This document shows, in pieces, positions 42,608-55,731 of a DNA stretch of 64,000 nucleotides. Under the pieces are notes generated by a model, which saw only the letters and a program-made list of their open reading frames with translations, did no database searches and was not told the origin of the DNA. Both the position numbers and the translations under genes were made by a program. The stretch comes from Diplodia intermedia (taxonomy: Eukaryota > Ascomycota > Dothideomycetes > Botryosphaeriales > Botryosphaeriaceae). How positions within the stretch are numbered: position 1 is the stretch's first letter; the number at the start of each line of letters is the position of its first letter. The stretch is from assembly GCA_021495925.1 (NCBI GenBank), contig JAKEKT010000022.1, positions 62,001-126,000 on the forward strand. The letters are read 5' to 3'.

Positions 42608-45039
42608 GGTGGCGGTTTGTCCCTGTCGGCAGGCGAATTAACGGGCGTGGCCTCAGAAGAGGCGGCGGTGGGTTGGCGGCGCGTACTGTTCAGCGGTGGT
42701 ATGATGACGCGGTGTGTAGCATGCGGAGCGATGGGGCGGGCAGGACGGCGGAAGATGTCGCGTTGGGTGCGGAGCTTCGCTCGACGGCCGCCCGTGCGCG
42801 CGTCGTGATGTGGAAGCGGGTGTGTCGCAGAGGCACGGAGCAAGCCCCTTTGCGTGGATGTTGGCCTGCTGGTCGGTGGGTGTGACTGAGCGGGCAGGTT
42901 GAAATCGCACCTAGGCTGAGGGGTGTGAAGCTTCTTGGCGGCGGGCAAGCGGTCAACACCAGACCTAAGCTGCTGGCCGCCTGCCTCCCAAAGCCGCTGG
43001 GCCCCTATTCGCCGCAGCCCGAACCCAACGGACGGCACAGCGGCCTGCATGCTGCTCGCACGCCGCCACAGTCTACTGCCCTCGCGACGCGCCGCCCAAG
43101 CAGCCCTTTCGGGCACCGTTACGACTGCGCCCTCCTGATCGGCCCAGACAACGGCACCAAAGGCCCGGCGCTGCCTTGCCAACGGCTTGCGGCATTCTGC
43201 TCCCTCCGCGGCGGTCGCGTGGCAGCAAACAATGCCTGGGCAAGTGCGCGCAGTGTTTACCACGCCTACATATATGGATTGCACTACGGGACTGTGTTGC
43301 GCTCCTGAGACACGCGCGATTTCCAGGAAACGCAGGGAAACCGCCCCGGCTGAGTTCCTGCCGCCCGCAAGCCTAGCCCAGGCCGGGACAAGCTGGGCCT
43401 TGATGCGGGCAGAACCAGTCCATCAAATGATGAAGATCGGCCCCTTGCGCCCACAACGCGCGGCGACATGACGCCTGCCATCTCGTGGGCAAGCACCCCA
43501 AGGCTTCGAGACGCGGGCGTCGATTCACTTGGCGGCGAACGCCGTCTCGCCAAACACGTCGTCCCAGGCCCTGCCTCCGACGCCTCAGGCAGCGTTCTCC
43601 ACCAGCCCGCAAGGCAGACGGCTGGAAATTAAGTGTTCGTGCTGTGTGCGCCGCCGGGCTCAGCCACAGCGGGATACCGAAAGGCACGCGTGCGGCAACG
43701 GAAACGGCCAGGGCCACGCTGCAAGGCTGTTGCCTTCCCGCGCTGCCTGCAGCGAGACGACTGGAGCCGACGGCTGCGAGGCAAACGTTAGCCGGGCAGG
43801 CGCTAGTGGCAGTGGCTTTACTCCATAGTTTTGCGTGCAGGCTGCGCTTGCGGTCGGAAGCATCAGCGAGCCGAGAGCTCCGCGGCACGCCGACCAGATA
43901 GCGGAGAGCAGCACAGCCGGAATTTCCGGGCACAGACACGACAGCGCACACGGGAAGGCAGCAGCAGGCCGGCGCTAGAGATGCCGGAGGGGCCAGGCCG
44001 ACAGAGCCGGCACGACGCAAGACACCATGTCTGACGTTGGGCTCGGGAGCTGGGACATGTGCGGCGCGCGTGCGGGAGCCGATGTGCCGAAGGGCGCGTC
44101 AGCCAAGCCTCCAATTCGACGCCGAGCGGGCGACAGGGGGGCGTACATAAGCAGGCTTCAGCCGCAGTGCGGCGCGGAGCGGTGGTGGAGCGGCCGGGGA
44201 AGGGCGCAGCAGTTTCGTCCGGCCGCCTCGTGTCGACGGCAAGGTGATGGTGGGAGGTGGCGCTCACGGCGACCCGAAGGCGTGGAGAGTGCCCACATCA
44301 GTAGGTCGGGCCGTTGCTGCGAGGATTTGGAATCATTATTGGCCGGCGGCAGTTCCTGGCGTTGATGGCTCCCGCTGCAGGACAATGGGCTGGTTCGTGG
44401 GCTGGTTCGTTCCGAAAGCCCTATCGGGGGCGGCATCCCAGACGTAGCTGATCTCCGCTCGGCTTCTCTGGCTGATGACACGGGACCCGCGGAAGGCCGG
44501 CTTGCGATCTGCATGGCTTTCGGTTCGCTGCTCTCGGGCTGTATTACAAAAGCCTCCAGCTGCCGCCGACTCTCTTGCTGGCCTTGGACCCTGAATCTTC
44601 CCGCGAGACTGTTGAGCCCGCCCGCTGCCGCCGCCAGTCGCAGTCCCGCCCTCGCCGCGACGTCCTTCTCCGGCTCGGGATACGTCAGCCCATTGACCCC
44701 GGTCCTGCTCTGTTCTTCCCACCTCGCAACCTCCTCACCCACAACCCAGCCAGCGCGTGATCTCTTGCAGATTGCGCCCCGTCCGCCGCCATCATTAATC
44801 ACTCAACCTCCATCTCGTCGCTGCTCTCCCCGACTCCGGCCCAGCAGCAGCGCCCGCTCACGGACAGCCCGCCAACCGCCCGTCTGGAGGTGCCGGCCTA
44901 TCCGCCGCCAGGCCACCCTGCTCCGCCGCTGCCAGTGTTCCCGGCCTCTGCCCACCAGCAGCAGCGTCCGCTGCCACCGGTGCAGACCCCGGAGCGCGCC
45001 GCGCCTGAGGCGGGCGCCCGGCGCTCGGAGCAGCCTCGC
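42608..45039. other. GC-rich intergenic region / leader of the second Zn2Cys6 gene
   Basis: About 2.4 kb with high GC and frames open on both strands but no protein family. Codons from 44761 to 45039 are in frame with the downstream gene, have no stop and encode a Pro/Gln-rich stretch (ISSLLSPTPAQQQRPLTDSP), but contain no ATG. A splice-acceptor-like CTCTTGCAG ends at 44770. An upstream first exon is therefore possible but was not found with confidence. Confidence 0.5.
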
Positions 45040-48000
45040 ATGAGGTCCTCCATCGCCTGCGCCCGCTGCAGAAGAAGCAAAGTAAAGTGCGTGAACAATG
45101 GCGTAGGCACCACCTGCAGGGCCTGCGAGACCACCGGCCGCGAATGCACCTATCCTTCGCCTGCCGCCGGCGCTGGCGGCGGCGTTGCCGTGGCCCGCCG
45201 GGAGAGCAGTAGTCAGTCTGGGCATCCTGTCCTGGACAGAGTCCCTGCTGGTGAGGTACGTTTCATTTCCGTAGCTAGAGCTCCCCTCTGTGTTTTCTGT
45301 CCCGCGTTGTCTCGTGGTCTTGCCAATGGGCCAGGGTTGCGGCCGTTCCTGTCGTTCAGTAGAACAGCTCCCTCGCAATTTATACGCTTTTGCCACGCCT
45401 TCGTCATGCCGCCTGTGTGATTGTCTTGAAGTGCTTATTCGATCTGTGGCAGACTCCGCGGCGCCAGCCCCGTCTAAAGAAGAGCTCGACGTCGATCCCC
45501 GGCACCTCGTCTTCGAACAGAGACAGCCCCCATGCGTTGGTGGATGCACTCGACCCAACCATCCTCACGCCCAAAGTCTGGACTGAACTGGTAGGGCTTC
45601 CCCGGCGACAGCCACGACGCCGCTGACCATTCCCCAGTTTGAAATCTTCCAAACCCATTATTCCACCGATCTCCCGTTCCTGCACCCTCCTACTTTCCTG
45701 AAGCCTTTGCGCCAGTCCTCGCTGCAGTCGCCCAATTCGGGGTTCGGCGATCCAGCCAGCGGCCCCCTTCCCGCTCTCTCTCCGCTCCTTCTCTTGGCAT
45801 TTTTGGCCTTGACCTCTCGGTTTCATTCCCAACTAGTCGCGTACCATTCGACCTCTAGCTCAAAGCAGAATCCGCAAATTGCTGCCGAATACTACGCTTC
45901 GGCATGCCGGAACCGTATCGCCAGCATGTACGGAGGCGATCCGGGGGTCCCCGACTTGCAGCGGATTCAAGCCATGCTGATGCTTGGGCTGCACGAATGG
46001 GGGTCCTGTCAGGGGTCCAAGGCATGGGTCACAGTCGGAATCGCAATTCGTGGAGCGCAGCTGCTTGGTCTTCAATTCGAAGCCGACCTTGATGATATGC
46101 CCTTGGCCCGATCGGCTGCCATGGTCGAAGAAGCACGACACCTCGGCGTAAGCACCAGTCAGAGAGAATACGCGCTAAACGGAAAAGGAGACGCTTTCAT
46201 CGAGCAGGAAACCAGGAGACGTACTTTTTGGAGCTGTTTCATTATGGACCGGTACCTGAGCAGTGGGAAGTACAGGCCGCAGATGCTCAACATCCAAGAC
46301 CTGAGGATCCAGCTGCCCTGCAGCGAACGGGCTTTCCTTTTTGGCGAAAAGGTCAAGACATTAATGCTGGGCGAAGAAATCCACGATGTCGCCGGCCGCG
46401 CCCATATCCAGCACCAAAGGAAGACCTCCGTAATGCTAGGCTCGAAGTCGGGATCGCCTAATGGAGGTACGCCTGTCAGTAGTGATCGATCCCCGGTCAC
46501 AGGTACGGGGCTTGGTCGAGAAGACGAGGAAGATGGCCGGTGGGAGGTCGGTTCCGATGAAGGTATCCTCAGCCGCTTCATCAAAATATTGGATTTGTAT
46601 GGGCGCATCGTCAAGTGGTCTTGCAGCGGGGGACGAAGGTATGTGTTTCGTCCAAAGCAATCCAGATGTCGACGCTGACTGTTTCAGACGGGAACAATAC
46701 CCACCTTGGGACGACCGCTCAACATTTAGTTCTTTGCAGCGGCTACACAGCCGATCCAGGGATGGTCTGCCCCGCGACATGACGCTCACCTCAGCCAACA
46801 TATCCGCGCACATCACGTCGAGAACATCGACGCCGTTTGTGCTCATGCACATTGTGCACCTTCTTTCCGGCATGATTCTCCACCGTGAATACATCCCTTT
46901 CATCCCTCTCCGGTCGCCCAAGCCGCAAGGACCCCTCGATCCTCCCGTGTTTCCATCAGACGAGTACGCGGTTCCGGAGGGCTTCTGGGAGCAAAGCGCA
47001 CGGGAACTGTTCAGGTCTGCAAGAGAAGTCATTGATCTGCTGCGAATCTGCCAGGAGTGGAATGTTCTTGTCGAAACGCCAATCGTCGGCTTTGCCGCAT
47101 ACACTGCTGCTTTCACAGGTATGCCTCCGTCATGTTGCAGCAACCAAAGGCTTCAATCCGCTAACGCGAGATAGGTGTCTATGCTATCAACTTTCCCTGG
47201 ATGGATCCTTACGGCCACATGTGCAAGGGAACACAGTCTCGCGATGCCGTGAAGTCCGAAACCGGTGACTCTCCCGGCGCGGAAGCCGCGCGCAAAGCCC
47301 TTGAGATCACAAGCCAGATGCGCAGGGCGTTGCATATGGCTGATGGCTGGTTCAGAACCCTCAAACGAGTGCACGTGTACTACATTCGGATCAAGAAGGA
47401 CTTCCGTCGAAACGCGAAAGCAACGACTAGTCTCTCTCCCGGCGCCGAGTCTTTGCGCAATCTCACTCTTCGCGAAGGTGGGGCGGGTGGTGGCCTGGAG
47501 GAATACAAGCTGCTGGAGAAGTCATTACGGGAATTCGGCAGCCTATGGGACGAGAACGACGACCTGGATATGCTCGACGCAGGCGATGAGGAGCGCCGCC
47601 CTGACACCAGTTCATCGATGCCATCAGGCGAACCCATGGATACATCGAACGCTCCCGATGCCATCCGGCAGGAGAGGTGGAACGCGATCAATACTGTCGC
47701 TGCGGCTGCATCCCAGCAGAACGCAGCCAATGGGGCGACCACTTACGGACCGGGTCGCATTCCGATTTCGAACCCTTCCCCCGAGCAGTCAAAGCCACCT
47801 CAGCTGCCCGGACACTCCCCGATTTTATCCCCGCCCGGCTCCGCATCCGCCGCAAGCAACACCCCCTACGACCGGCCCTCGGGCTTCACGCCTATCCAGC
47901 ACCAACAGCATCCCCACAGCAATCCCGCAGACCCCTACGGCACCCATCAGCCGGCCTATACCTCTGCCTCGTCCTTTTCGCCCACGTCGCAGGAGGCGTG

Positions 48001-48175
48001 GCTGGACAATCTCGACACTCGCTTCGGCGGTGACGACATCGCTGCGTTCATCGCCGGCACCAATTGGGAGGACTGGGCCGCCATGGCGCAGCCGGGCGAG
48101 CAGGGTGTCAGCGGATGGCTGAGTGCTGTGTGGATGGGCGCGCCCGGCCCGCCACCCACACCCGGCAGATCCTGA
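45040..48175 (+). CDS. Zn2Cys6 transcription factor with Fungal_trans middle region
   Basis: Five exons from the first in-frame ATG (45040-45255, 45453-45590, 45638-46638, 46688-47118, 47175-48175) give 928 aa. MRSSIACARCRRSKVKC then CRACETTGREC gives the binuclear cluster (Cys 7, 10, 17, 26, 29, 36). The middle homology region includes FEIFQTHYSTDLPFLHPPTF, LLLLAFLALTSRFHSQL, MLMLGLHEWGSCQGSKAWVT, ETRRRTFWSCFIMDRYLSSG and FGAYTA-type helices. The C-terminus is Pro/Gln/Ser-rich, ending in a likely activation region (WLDNLDTRFGGDDIAAFIAG). The true start may lie in an upstream exon, since a stop-free Pro/Gln-rich frame precedes 45040. Targets are unknown. The first intron, 197 nt, is the longest in the window. 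Confidence 0.82.
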
Positions 48176-49821
48176 ACCTTTTTCTTCCTTCCTCTTCTCT
48201 CTCCCCTTCCCATCCGCCCGACTTTCCCGACCCACACGCATACTCGCCGCATGACCTGCTCCACAGCTTCCGCCCCTTCACTGCTTCGCCCGCCCCTGTG
48301 CGCAGCACGAGTCATGCACGATCCAGCCCCAACACAAACTACCCCCCCATTGTCTGCGTCCCGGGTTGCCTCTTTTTGGTCTGGCGTTTCTCCCCCAAAC
48401 CGGAGTTCAAGGAATAGGACAAGGCTCGAAAAAGAATAAAGTTTTCCTCTATATCATCTCGACTGAGACAGCTCTCTGGCTGGGTCGATGCCGTTTTGGC
48501 GGTTTCCTTTTCTCCCGATGCTCGTCCCCTCTCACGGCCTTTTTCACCCGCTTTCCCATCGCTCGTTTTCTTCGTTTGGGCCGGGGATGACAATTCTTTA
48601 CTTCGACATTGTTTTGTTTCACTATATCCCTTCGTTTACCATAAAACACGGCTATCTTGGGGAAAAGAGGAACAGACGTTTGTTGTTTGGTCACTTTGGA
48701 CGTGGGCCGCGGAGGCGTGGCGGAGTTGGCAAAAAGGTGCGGAGAAGCAGGACAGAGGAGACGCGTGTAGGTGTAGAACTCCCTTAGGTGGATTGAGTGT
48801 ACGTGAATGAATGTTGGACGTCTCCGAGAGTGCCCGATGTTTCTTTCGCCGCTTTCGCTGCCTTGAGAGCCGGGAGAGAAGGAACTAGAGGCTCTCTTTC
48901 TCTCTTTCGCTTCACGGCCACGATCGCGACTTTGCGCACATGAGCATTTTGCTTCTGCGACTGCTTGCTAAGGAAGGCCATTCACTCTTTGCTTGGTCGT
49001 TCGTCAAGGGGGGGATTGTAATAAAAAAAAAAAGCAGATGGATTTGATTATCTTAGAGAAACGGTTGTTCATGTAGAGTACATGAGGGGAATTCATCGTA
49101 CTGGCTGGCAAAAGGGAAGGAAAAAAAAGGATAACAGGACGATTTTTCGACGTAGTTTCTCAAGCAGTATCCTCAACTAAAGCCTTACGCTAGATACTCT
49201 CCCATCACATCTACCACCACTGTTCACCGTTTCCATCGCTCGGAGCTTTCCGAGTAGCGCTGACTACTCCAGTGCTCTGTCCCATGGCCGGCTGTCCAAG
49301 AACTACCAACGGTTTCTTACCCGGGGGCAATGCTTGGAGTAAGCGGGAGTTCAAGCCGCCTGGAAGCATTCTGTGAGGCTCCTTTCACCAAAGTATACCT
49401 GGATCTTCCTCTCACTATACCTGAATCCCCTGGATTAAAAAGAGCCTTGAGAAAGAGTTCCAAGGAGCTGCAGATTCGGAGGGCTAAGTTAATTGTCATG
49501 GGCCTACCACTATGAGTGCTCATCTGATCTCTCCTCGTTTAACTTGGAAAAACGTATTCTTTATTCGAGTGTTCTTAGGGTGTCTATCATGCTGTCTGAA
49601 AAGGGTGATAAAACATGGAAAGAAGAGAAGCAGGAGTAGCCACAGGACCGCAAAGCCAAACGCCTAACCATACAATCCCTCATTAGGCGCTAAGGCCAAG
49701 AAACAAGACCACCAACGCAACCTGACTCAAAACAATAGAGCCGTCAGCTTTTCATACCACACTGAAAAGTCAGGGAAGAAACCACTGTAGTCGAACAAGC
49801 CAGGCTGCCGCCCCCTTCTAC
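48176..49821. other. Intergenic region
   Basis: About 1.65 kb between a (+) gene and a (-) gene ending here, so largely 3' sequence. An A run is at about 49021-49032. Around 49330-49520 both strands keep short frames (for example LDLPLTIPESPGLKRALRKS), perhaps a relic, but I recognise nothing. Confidence 0.5.
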
Positions 49822-51045
49822 TCAATAGGCCCTCCTCATCACCGCACCTTCATCCTGGGGAGGTGCAGTATCGCTTCCCGAAGCATCTGCATCCCTCCTG
49901 TTCAAGGTGGTCCTGTTGAACATTATCTTGAACGACGCCGCCGCTCTTCTCGCGCGCTCCTCATCCTCAACAGAAGCAGCAACGTCCGCCGCGCCATCCA
50001 TTGAGCCGTCCACATTCTGCGTTGCCGCAGGGCGAGGCTCGTTCCCCCACTTCTTTCTCTGCGCCTCTCTATCCATCTTCTTGTTCTTCTTCCTATTCAT
50101 TACCACCTTGATGATTACCGCGGCGAGAGCGGCGCCGGCAAGGGCACCTAGAACGCCGAGTAGGATCTTTACGAGCCTCCTCTTGCGCACACTCTGGTCC
50201 TTGCAGTGGTCCCAGCACGACTCGTAGTTCCAGCACTCGATGTGCTTGTTGGTCAGGTCCTCGTGGTCCGCCTTCTTATTCTGGATACGGTTGTGCTTCT
50301 TGTTCTGGTACATCCACAGCCGCTCGTTCGTATCGAATCCCGCTGGATCGACTTGGTCACATGCCGGGTTCGATGGCGTCACGCTGGCGCTGAATAAGCC
50401 GACGTGCGGGTCGTACGAAGCCACGGGCGTGTGGACCGTCTGATCGGGGGTGCAACGGTTCGATGGGACCAAGGCGCGGGTAGGCTTGTAGGCCGCAATG
50501 GTTACTGGCTCCGCCATTGTGTCGAGTTTGCCGTCATTCCACATTCCTTTGACCAGTTCGGAGGCTTCGGAGGGAGGGATACCCCGCGTCCTTTCGTGCT
50601 CAAATGCTTGGCCTGCGAGCGGTACGTGCGAGGCACCGGCATCGCCCCAGTGTTCACGCGTCCAGAGGACGGTGGCGGTGTGGATGACGGAGTCGTTGCC
50701 GATGTAGGTGACGGGATCCAATAGCTTTGTCGTCAAATACTGACGCATGCATTTGTTACCGCAGATGCCGCTCTCTTTATCGGGGCCGGACTCCGGACAG
50801 TTTGTCTGGCTGAGAACGGGACTGTCATTGGAGGCGGCGGTTAGCTCATAGTGGCTGTAGGTGGAATTTGAGAGTGGTAGGTGAGCTGCTGGGGAGGCTT
50901 ACTAGGACAGTGTACTCGGGGTGACCTTTGGAGTCGAGTAGATCGAGTAGAAGGGGGTTGTGTCTGGGGCGGTTGCTGCGGCGGTCGCTGCGAAGGCAAG
51001 GATGGGGTAGAGTAGAAGAGCCGCCATGAGCATTCTCAAGGCCAT
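49822..51045 (-). CDS. Hypothetical secretory-pathway protein with one membrane span
   Basis: Two exons (51045-50903, 50854-49822) encode 391 aa. A signal peptide is likely: MALRMLMAALLLYPILAFAA. The lumenal or extracellular part (about 20-275) has Cys in pairs, for example NCPESGPDKESGICGNKCMR, NRCTPDQT, NPACDQ, ECWNYESCWDHCKD. One membrane span follows (ILLGVLGALAGAALAAVIIK) directly after RKRRLVK; this basic flank on the N-side is unusual for a type I protein. The tail is basic then Ala/Asp/Arg-rich. I do not recognise a family. Similar architecture occurs in fungal surface proteins; function is unknown. Confidence 0.75.
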
Positions 51046-51604
51046 GATGGTGGTTAGCGCTGCTGGAGCTTGATGGGAGATGTGAGATGTTGGAAGTAAA
51101 GCTGCGGTGCGGACGCTGATGAACAAGAGTGGTGTTGGGAGCTGAGGTGTTCGGGTCTGGCGAGTTTGTAAAGCATGACGGTAGACTTGGCCGTCAGGCC
51201 TGCCATTTTGGGAACGGAAGGCGCCTTCTGCGGAGACCCCCTTCCGCGACGGCCTGCTTCCAGCACTACGAGGCGCAACTGCCGTCTACGCCCATCAACG
51301 AACTTGAAGGACAAAAGTGTAACTGCACGGCAAGAATCAAGCAGGCTGAGGCCTCACGCCTTCCCCGCCCATTCCTCACCAGGCAACAACGAGAAGCGAA
51401 GCACGTCACGCAGAACATTTTTGTACAGTCCCTTTTCGTCTATGTGGTATATAGTCATGAACCCTCCGCTTTTGCATCCCATCGTATCCGCTATCTACTC
51501 ATCGGTTGCATCCTCAACAAAGCAAGCCATGCTGTGCAAGAAAAGTATACACTTGTGTATCAGTCCTTTTATCAATCCAGAACAGACTTTTCCGCGTCAA
51601 ATCA
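51046..51604. other. Spacer between tandem (-) genes
   Basis: About 560 bp: promoter of the orphan membrane-protein gene and 3' end of the importin gene. No gene or repeat was seen. Confidence 0.6.
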
Positions 51605-54600
51605 TCAGCTCATCGACCTGAGCTTTTCCTGCTCCTGTGGCGTCAACGCCGCAAACATCTCGTTGAAGCCGGGCTTCTGCGCCGCCTCGTGGAAGAAGCT
51701 TGTGAGGTAAGCTTGAGTTTCGTCGTCGCGCTGGCGGCCGCCGAAGCCGTCGTCGGCGCCGTACGCCATGAGCTCTATCAAGCCGCATGGCTTTGTTAGC
51801 CGAACCGATGGTCGAGAACAGTTGCAGATAGCCGGGTAGAGACTTACCAGCCTTGGTGACACCGGCGCCTAGATCAAGCTCGTTTTCGTCATCCTCCCAA
51901 TCATCATCGTCGCTGTCATCATCAGGGAGCTCGTTGGCACCAGCTGCGTTGACACTCTGCAAGTTGCCGCTGGCCGACAGCAGCTCCTCGACGAGAACCT
52001 TGAGGATCTTGAGCGTTGCCGGCACCATGGTGTACTGGTCGGGATCTGAGGAGAACAGAAGTAAGTAAGTGGTGAACTGCGCGAAACTACTCGGACATAC
52101 TCTGCCGGGCACGGGATCGGGTCATGATACGATCGCTCTGTGGGACAATGAGATCACCTTTAACTAGGACTTGAGCTAGACGGGGGTCGTTGAGATCATA
52201 AAGCTTCGAAAGGGCGATGACGCTGCGTGCGATTGGTTAGCGATGGACTTTCTCAGACAAGAGTCGATACGTACTTCTGACGAATCTCATCGTAACCAGC
52301 GAACATGATTGAGTTCTCGAGCCACTTGGCCATGACAACCTGCAGGGCGTTTTGCTGGCCAATCTGAGTGTTTGCGAGGAAGTCCACAACCTCGTGAGCG
52401 TTGACCAGGGACAGGCGAGCAAAAACGAGGGTCAGGCTTTGGATGAACTGCGCCTGCGTAGCACTGCCGAGTCTCACAGCAACTGCGCGGAGCAGTGTCA
52501 CCATATACGGACCAAGCTTCTCGGACCCAGCCTTCTCCACCACCTCAGCGGCAAGCTCACCAACCTCGGCTGCAGCATTGTCGTCAACGTTGGGGCTAAG
52601 CAGACGGTCAATGATGACCAGAACAACCTCGAGGCCACCCTTGCCAGTCTCGTCATGCCACTCAAACAGCTGCTGGTGGTCATGAATGAGAATGTTCTTG
52701 ACAGAAGACGTGGCGGCTCTGAGCAGCTCTTCGTCGTTCGAGCCAAGAAGGACACGGTTGATCTTGGGCATGACAGTAGAAACGAAGCCTTGCGGAAGAG
52801 GCTCGGAGCCGTGCTCAGTGAGGACCGACAGCAGCTCGGCAGCGAGATTGGTAAGAGCGTTCTCCTCAGTCAAAGTACCGACGTCGAAAGCGCCAGTGAG
52901 CGAGGGAAGGACCTTCTGACACAGGCGAGTAAAGATTTCGTGGCCAGTTGCAGCCAGGGTCTCGGTGATCTCCTCGAAAGTCTCGCTGACTAAGATGGTG
53001 AGCTGGAAGTTGTTTGCGCCATGGCTGGCAATGGTGAAAAGAAGATCCAGACCAGCCCCATTGAGGCAGACCTGAGTGTCAAGAAGAATGGCATCGCGAA
53101 GAGTCTCTACAAGGGTAACCATCAAGTCGTCACTGTCAGCAAGCTCGCTTAAGTCCTGACCAGAGAGATAGGTCGAGATGGCGTTGACGACTGCGCCCTG
53201 CATGGGCAGCGTGGCTGCCTCAGGGAGTGCGGAGAGATAGTGCTGGAGTGCTCTGATACAGGCAACCTTGACCACATCCGATTCGTCGTTGGTGATGGCC
53301 TGGAGAGACGCCTCCATGAATGACGCAGCCATTTGCTGCAGCGCATCACCAGATGTTCTGGTAAGGCTCCCGGCAGTAAGGTAACCGCGGGCACGCAAAA
53401 ATTCCTCCTCCTGTTGCATGGCATATCGGACAAAGTCGATGAAGCCGGTGGCAGCCTCAGCACTGACCTGGCGTTCGACATCCTGGAAGTCGCCAAGCAT
53501 CTGGTTGAGGATGTAGAGCGCAGCCTCCTTTGCCTTCCAGGTCTGGTCAGTGGAGTACAGGGAACGGGTATATGAGAGCAGTCCGTCGACGGTTGCTGCG
53601 CTTTGCCATTCGCCGAGCTTGATTACGAGGTCTCCGCACGCCGTGCGGGGCGTGTAGTTGGCAGTCACGCTCGTCTCCTCCGAGAGGAAGATGTTGACAT
53701 CCAAGTTCCACAGGCCTTCCTCCTCGGTGGTGATCTGAGCGTATGCTACGGCAAGCTTCATAACCTCGGTGACCCAGGTCGCCCCACTGCCGCTTTGGGC
53801 TTGCAGCTGCGACTCGAGCTCCTTGCGGACCGGCGGCGCTTTCAAGCATGCCTGCATGAAGTCCAGCTCTTCGAGGACAAGGAAGTCCAGAGTGTAGGGG
53901 AGTCCGTCGGCATCTTCCAGCCTGCTTTGCCTGTCGTCCTCGATGTACATCTGATGGTATGCGCCCTGCAACGAAGAAAGCTCTTCCCACGTAGCGGAGA
54001 AGAGGACTGGGCTGTGGGGTGAAAGCGTCGAGGGGAAAACGGAGCGTATTCTCATAAGCGCCTGTTCACTTCAGTAAAGGCATGCAAAATGGCGGCCGGC
54101 AAACATGAATTCCTACCTTAACGACTTGCAGCTTCAAGACCACAAGGCCCCTCCAGATCTCGGCTGCAGAGGAGCTCTCATCCTCGAACGGCGCATCCGG
54201 GAGCTTGGTCTTCAGCACATCAATGAAAAAGGGGAGCCAGACGCTCAGCGTCTCATCCGCAAAACCCTTCACAGCCTGCTTGTGGTCCTCCATCACCATC
54301 TCCAGAGTGTCGAAGCAGCTGCGGAAGACGGCAACGGCGAGAGCGCGCAGCGAAGGCTTCCGTTGAGCGCTCGTAGCGACCTCGTACATGGTCTTGACGA
54401 GCTCACCGGCAGACTGGAAGAACTGGGCCTCGTTGAAGCACTCGTCGATAAGGTCACCGAGCACCTTAAGGGCGCCATGCAGCTGAGCATCGGTGGCATT
54501 GGGTATCAGGTTCAGCAAGCCGGGCAGCAGGTCGGGCCACTGGTCTGGGAAGTCGGCCGAGGCGATCTTGCTAACAACGTAGCTGGCGGCCGTCTTGATC

Positions 54601-54917
54601 TTGCGCTCGTCGGTGTTGCTGGTGGCCAGCTCGAGCAGCGAGTGCCGCAGCCGGCTCTTGGTCTCCTCGCTCGCAACGAGCTGGCCCTTGAACTCGTCAA
54701 ATTGTGCCGACCATGTCGAGACAACGTATTTCCGCAGGGTCAGCAGCGCGCACTGGCGGATGTCAAGCGGTACCGAGTCGTGGGAAGCGACCGTGACGAG
54801 GCCCAGCGGGAAGGCTTCGTTTGGGTAGAGTTGCTCCAGCTGCAGCTCGGCCTGCTTGCGCGGGCCGTCTTGCGGGGATTGCGTGTCGGCGAGGAGGCGG
54901 ACGAGCTGCTCTTCCAT
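51605..54917 (-). CDS. kap114: Importin beta family, Kap114/importin-9
   Basis: Five exons (54917-54117, 54061-52275, 52222-52101, 52045-51848, 51774-51605) encode 1025 aa. The N-terminus MEEQLVRLLADTQSPQDGPR and the importin-beta N-terminal domain (RKQAELQLEQLYPNEAFPLG, LDIRQCALLTLRKYV, FPDQWPDLLPGLLNLI) open an all-helical HEAT-repeat protein. Near the end an acidic loop (DDDSDDDDWEDDENELDL) precedes the last helices, as in Kap114/IPO9. These karyopherins carry H2A-H2B and TBP into the nucleus with Ran-GTP control. The acidic loop probably helps shield histones. Length matches yeast Kap114 (about 1000 aa). Confidence 0.9.
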
Positions 54918-55731
54918 GGTGACGGGCAGTGCGGTGGTGCGGCGGCAGAGAGCGGAGGAAGGGCGCGTGGGTTGGGAGGGGAGCACGTCGGCGGCGCCAC
55001 AGACACGCGTTGACGTGGTTGTCGAGCGGTGTTATTCTTTTCGCGGGGCAATTGGGTGGGCTTGGGCGGTGGGCGCGTCCACTGGGGCCAGGGATTGGGC
55101 CGGGCGTCACGCGCGAGCGATCTGAACGAGGATGCTGAGTCGGCGGCGCTAGCACTTGAGATTGCCGGAAGCAGGCGTGCGCGACGGAGCCAAGTCTGAT
55201 TTTGTGTGAAGACGCCGACGAGGGGCAGCGAGCCGGCAGAGCACTCTGCGCGGTCGCTCCTCGGCGCTGCAAACGTGACTGCGCGTGTCTGCATCGCGTG
55301 CCTACGGACTCAGTCTGCGACGCCACGACGCCTACCAGCCTTCCAGAAGCCGCCCGATCGACATGGATTGCAGATGACAGCTGCCTCTCCCGCAATGCCT
55401 GCTTAGGTTTATCCGGCAACCAGGGTACGTTGGATGCCCCAATGCACGTATTTCCAAACCCCGCCGCCGCCACCGCGTCAGTCTTCCTCAAACTTCCCCA
55501 AACCCTTTGTCTGCTTTCCTCATGTCTCAAACCCACAGCTTGCTGATCCTAGCACGCAGAGCAGTCAAGGGCAACCACCCTATTCCAAAAGGGACCTTGA
55601 AGACCTCACTCACTCCACCCTCTCCGCAAACGCCGCCTGCACACTACCACCAATCCAGATCACGATCCCACCAAAGACCTCGCAGGCAACACATCCGAAA
55701 GCATAACCCCCTTGAAGGAAAATAAAAACAA
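54918..55731. other. Divergent spacer kap114/rev7
   Basis: About 814 bp holding both promoters. Short GC-rich frames only. The last 40 bp before rev7 are A-rich, ending in an AAACAAATG start context. Confidence 0.6.

Noticed and set aside
48700..48790. tRNA-like GGCGGAGTTGGCAAAAAGG segment
   Set aside because: It does not fold into a cloverleaf and lacks a B box in the right place.
49330..49523. Possible transposon relic
   Set aside because: Short frames remain open on both strands but match no transposase or reverse transcriptase motif that I know, and no terminal repeats were seen.
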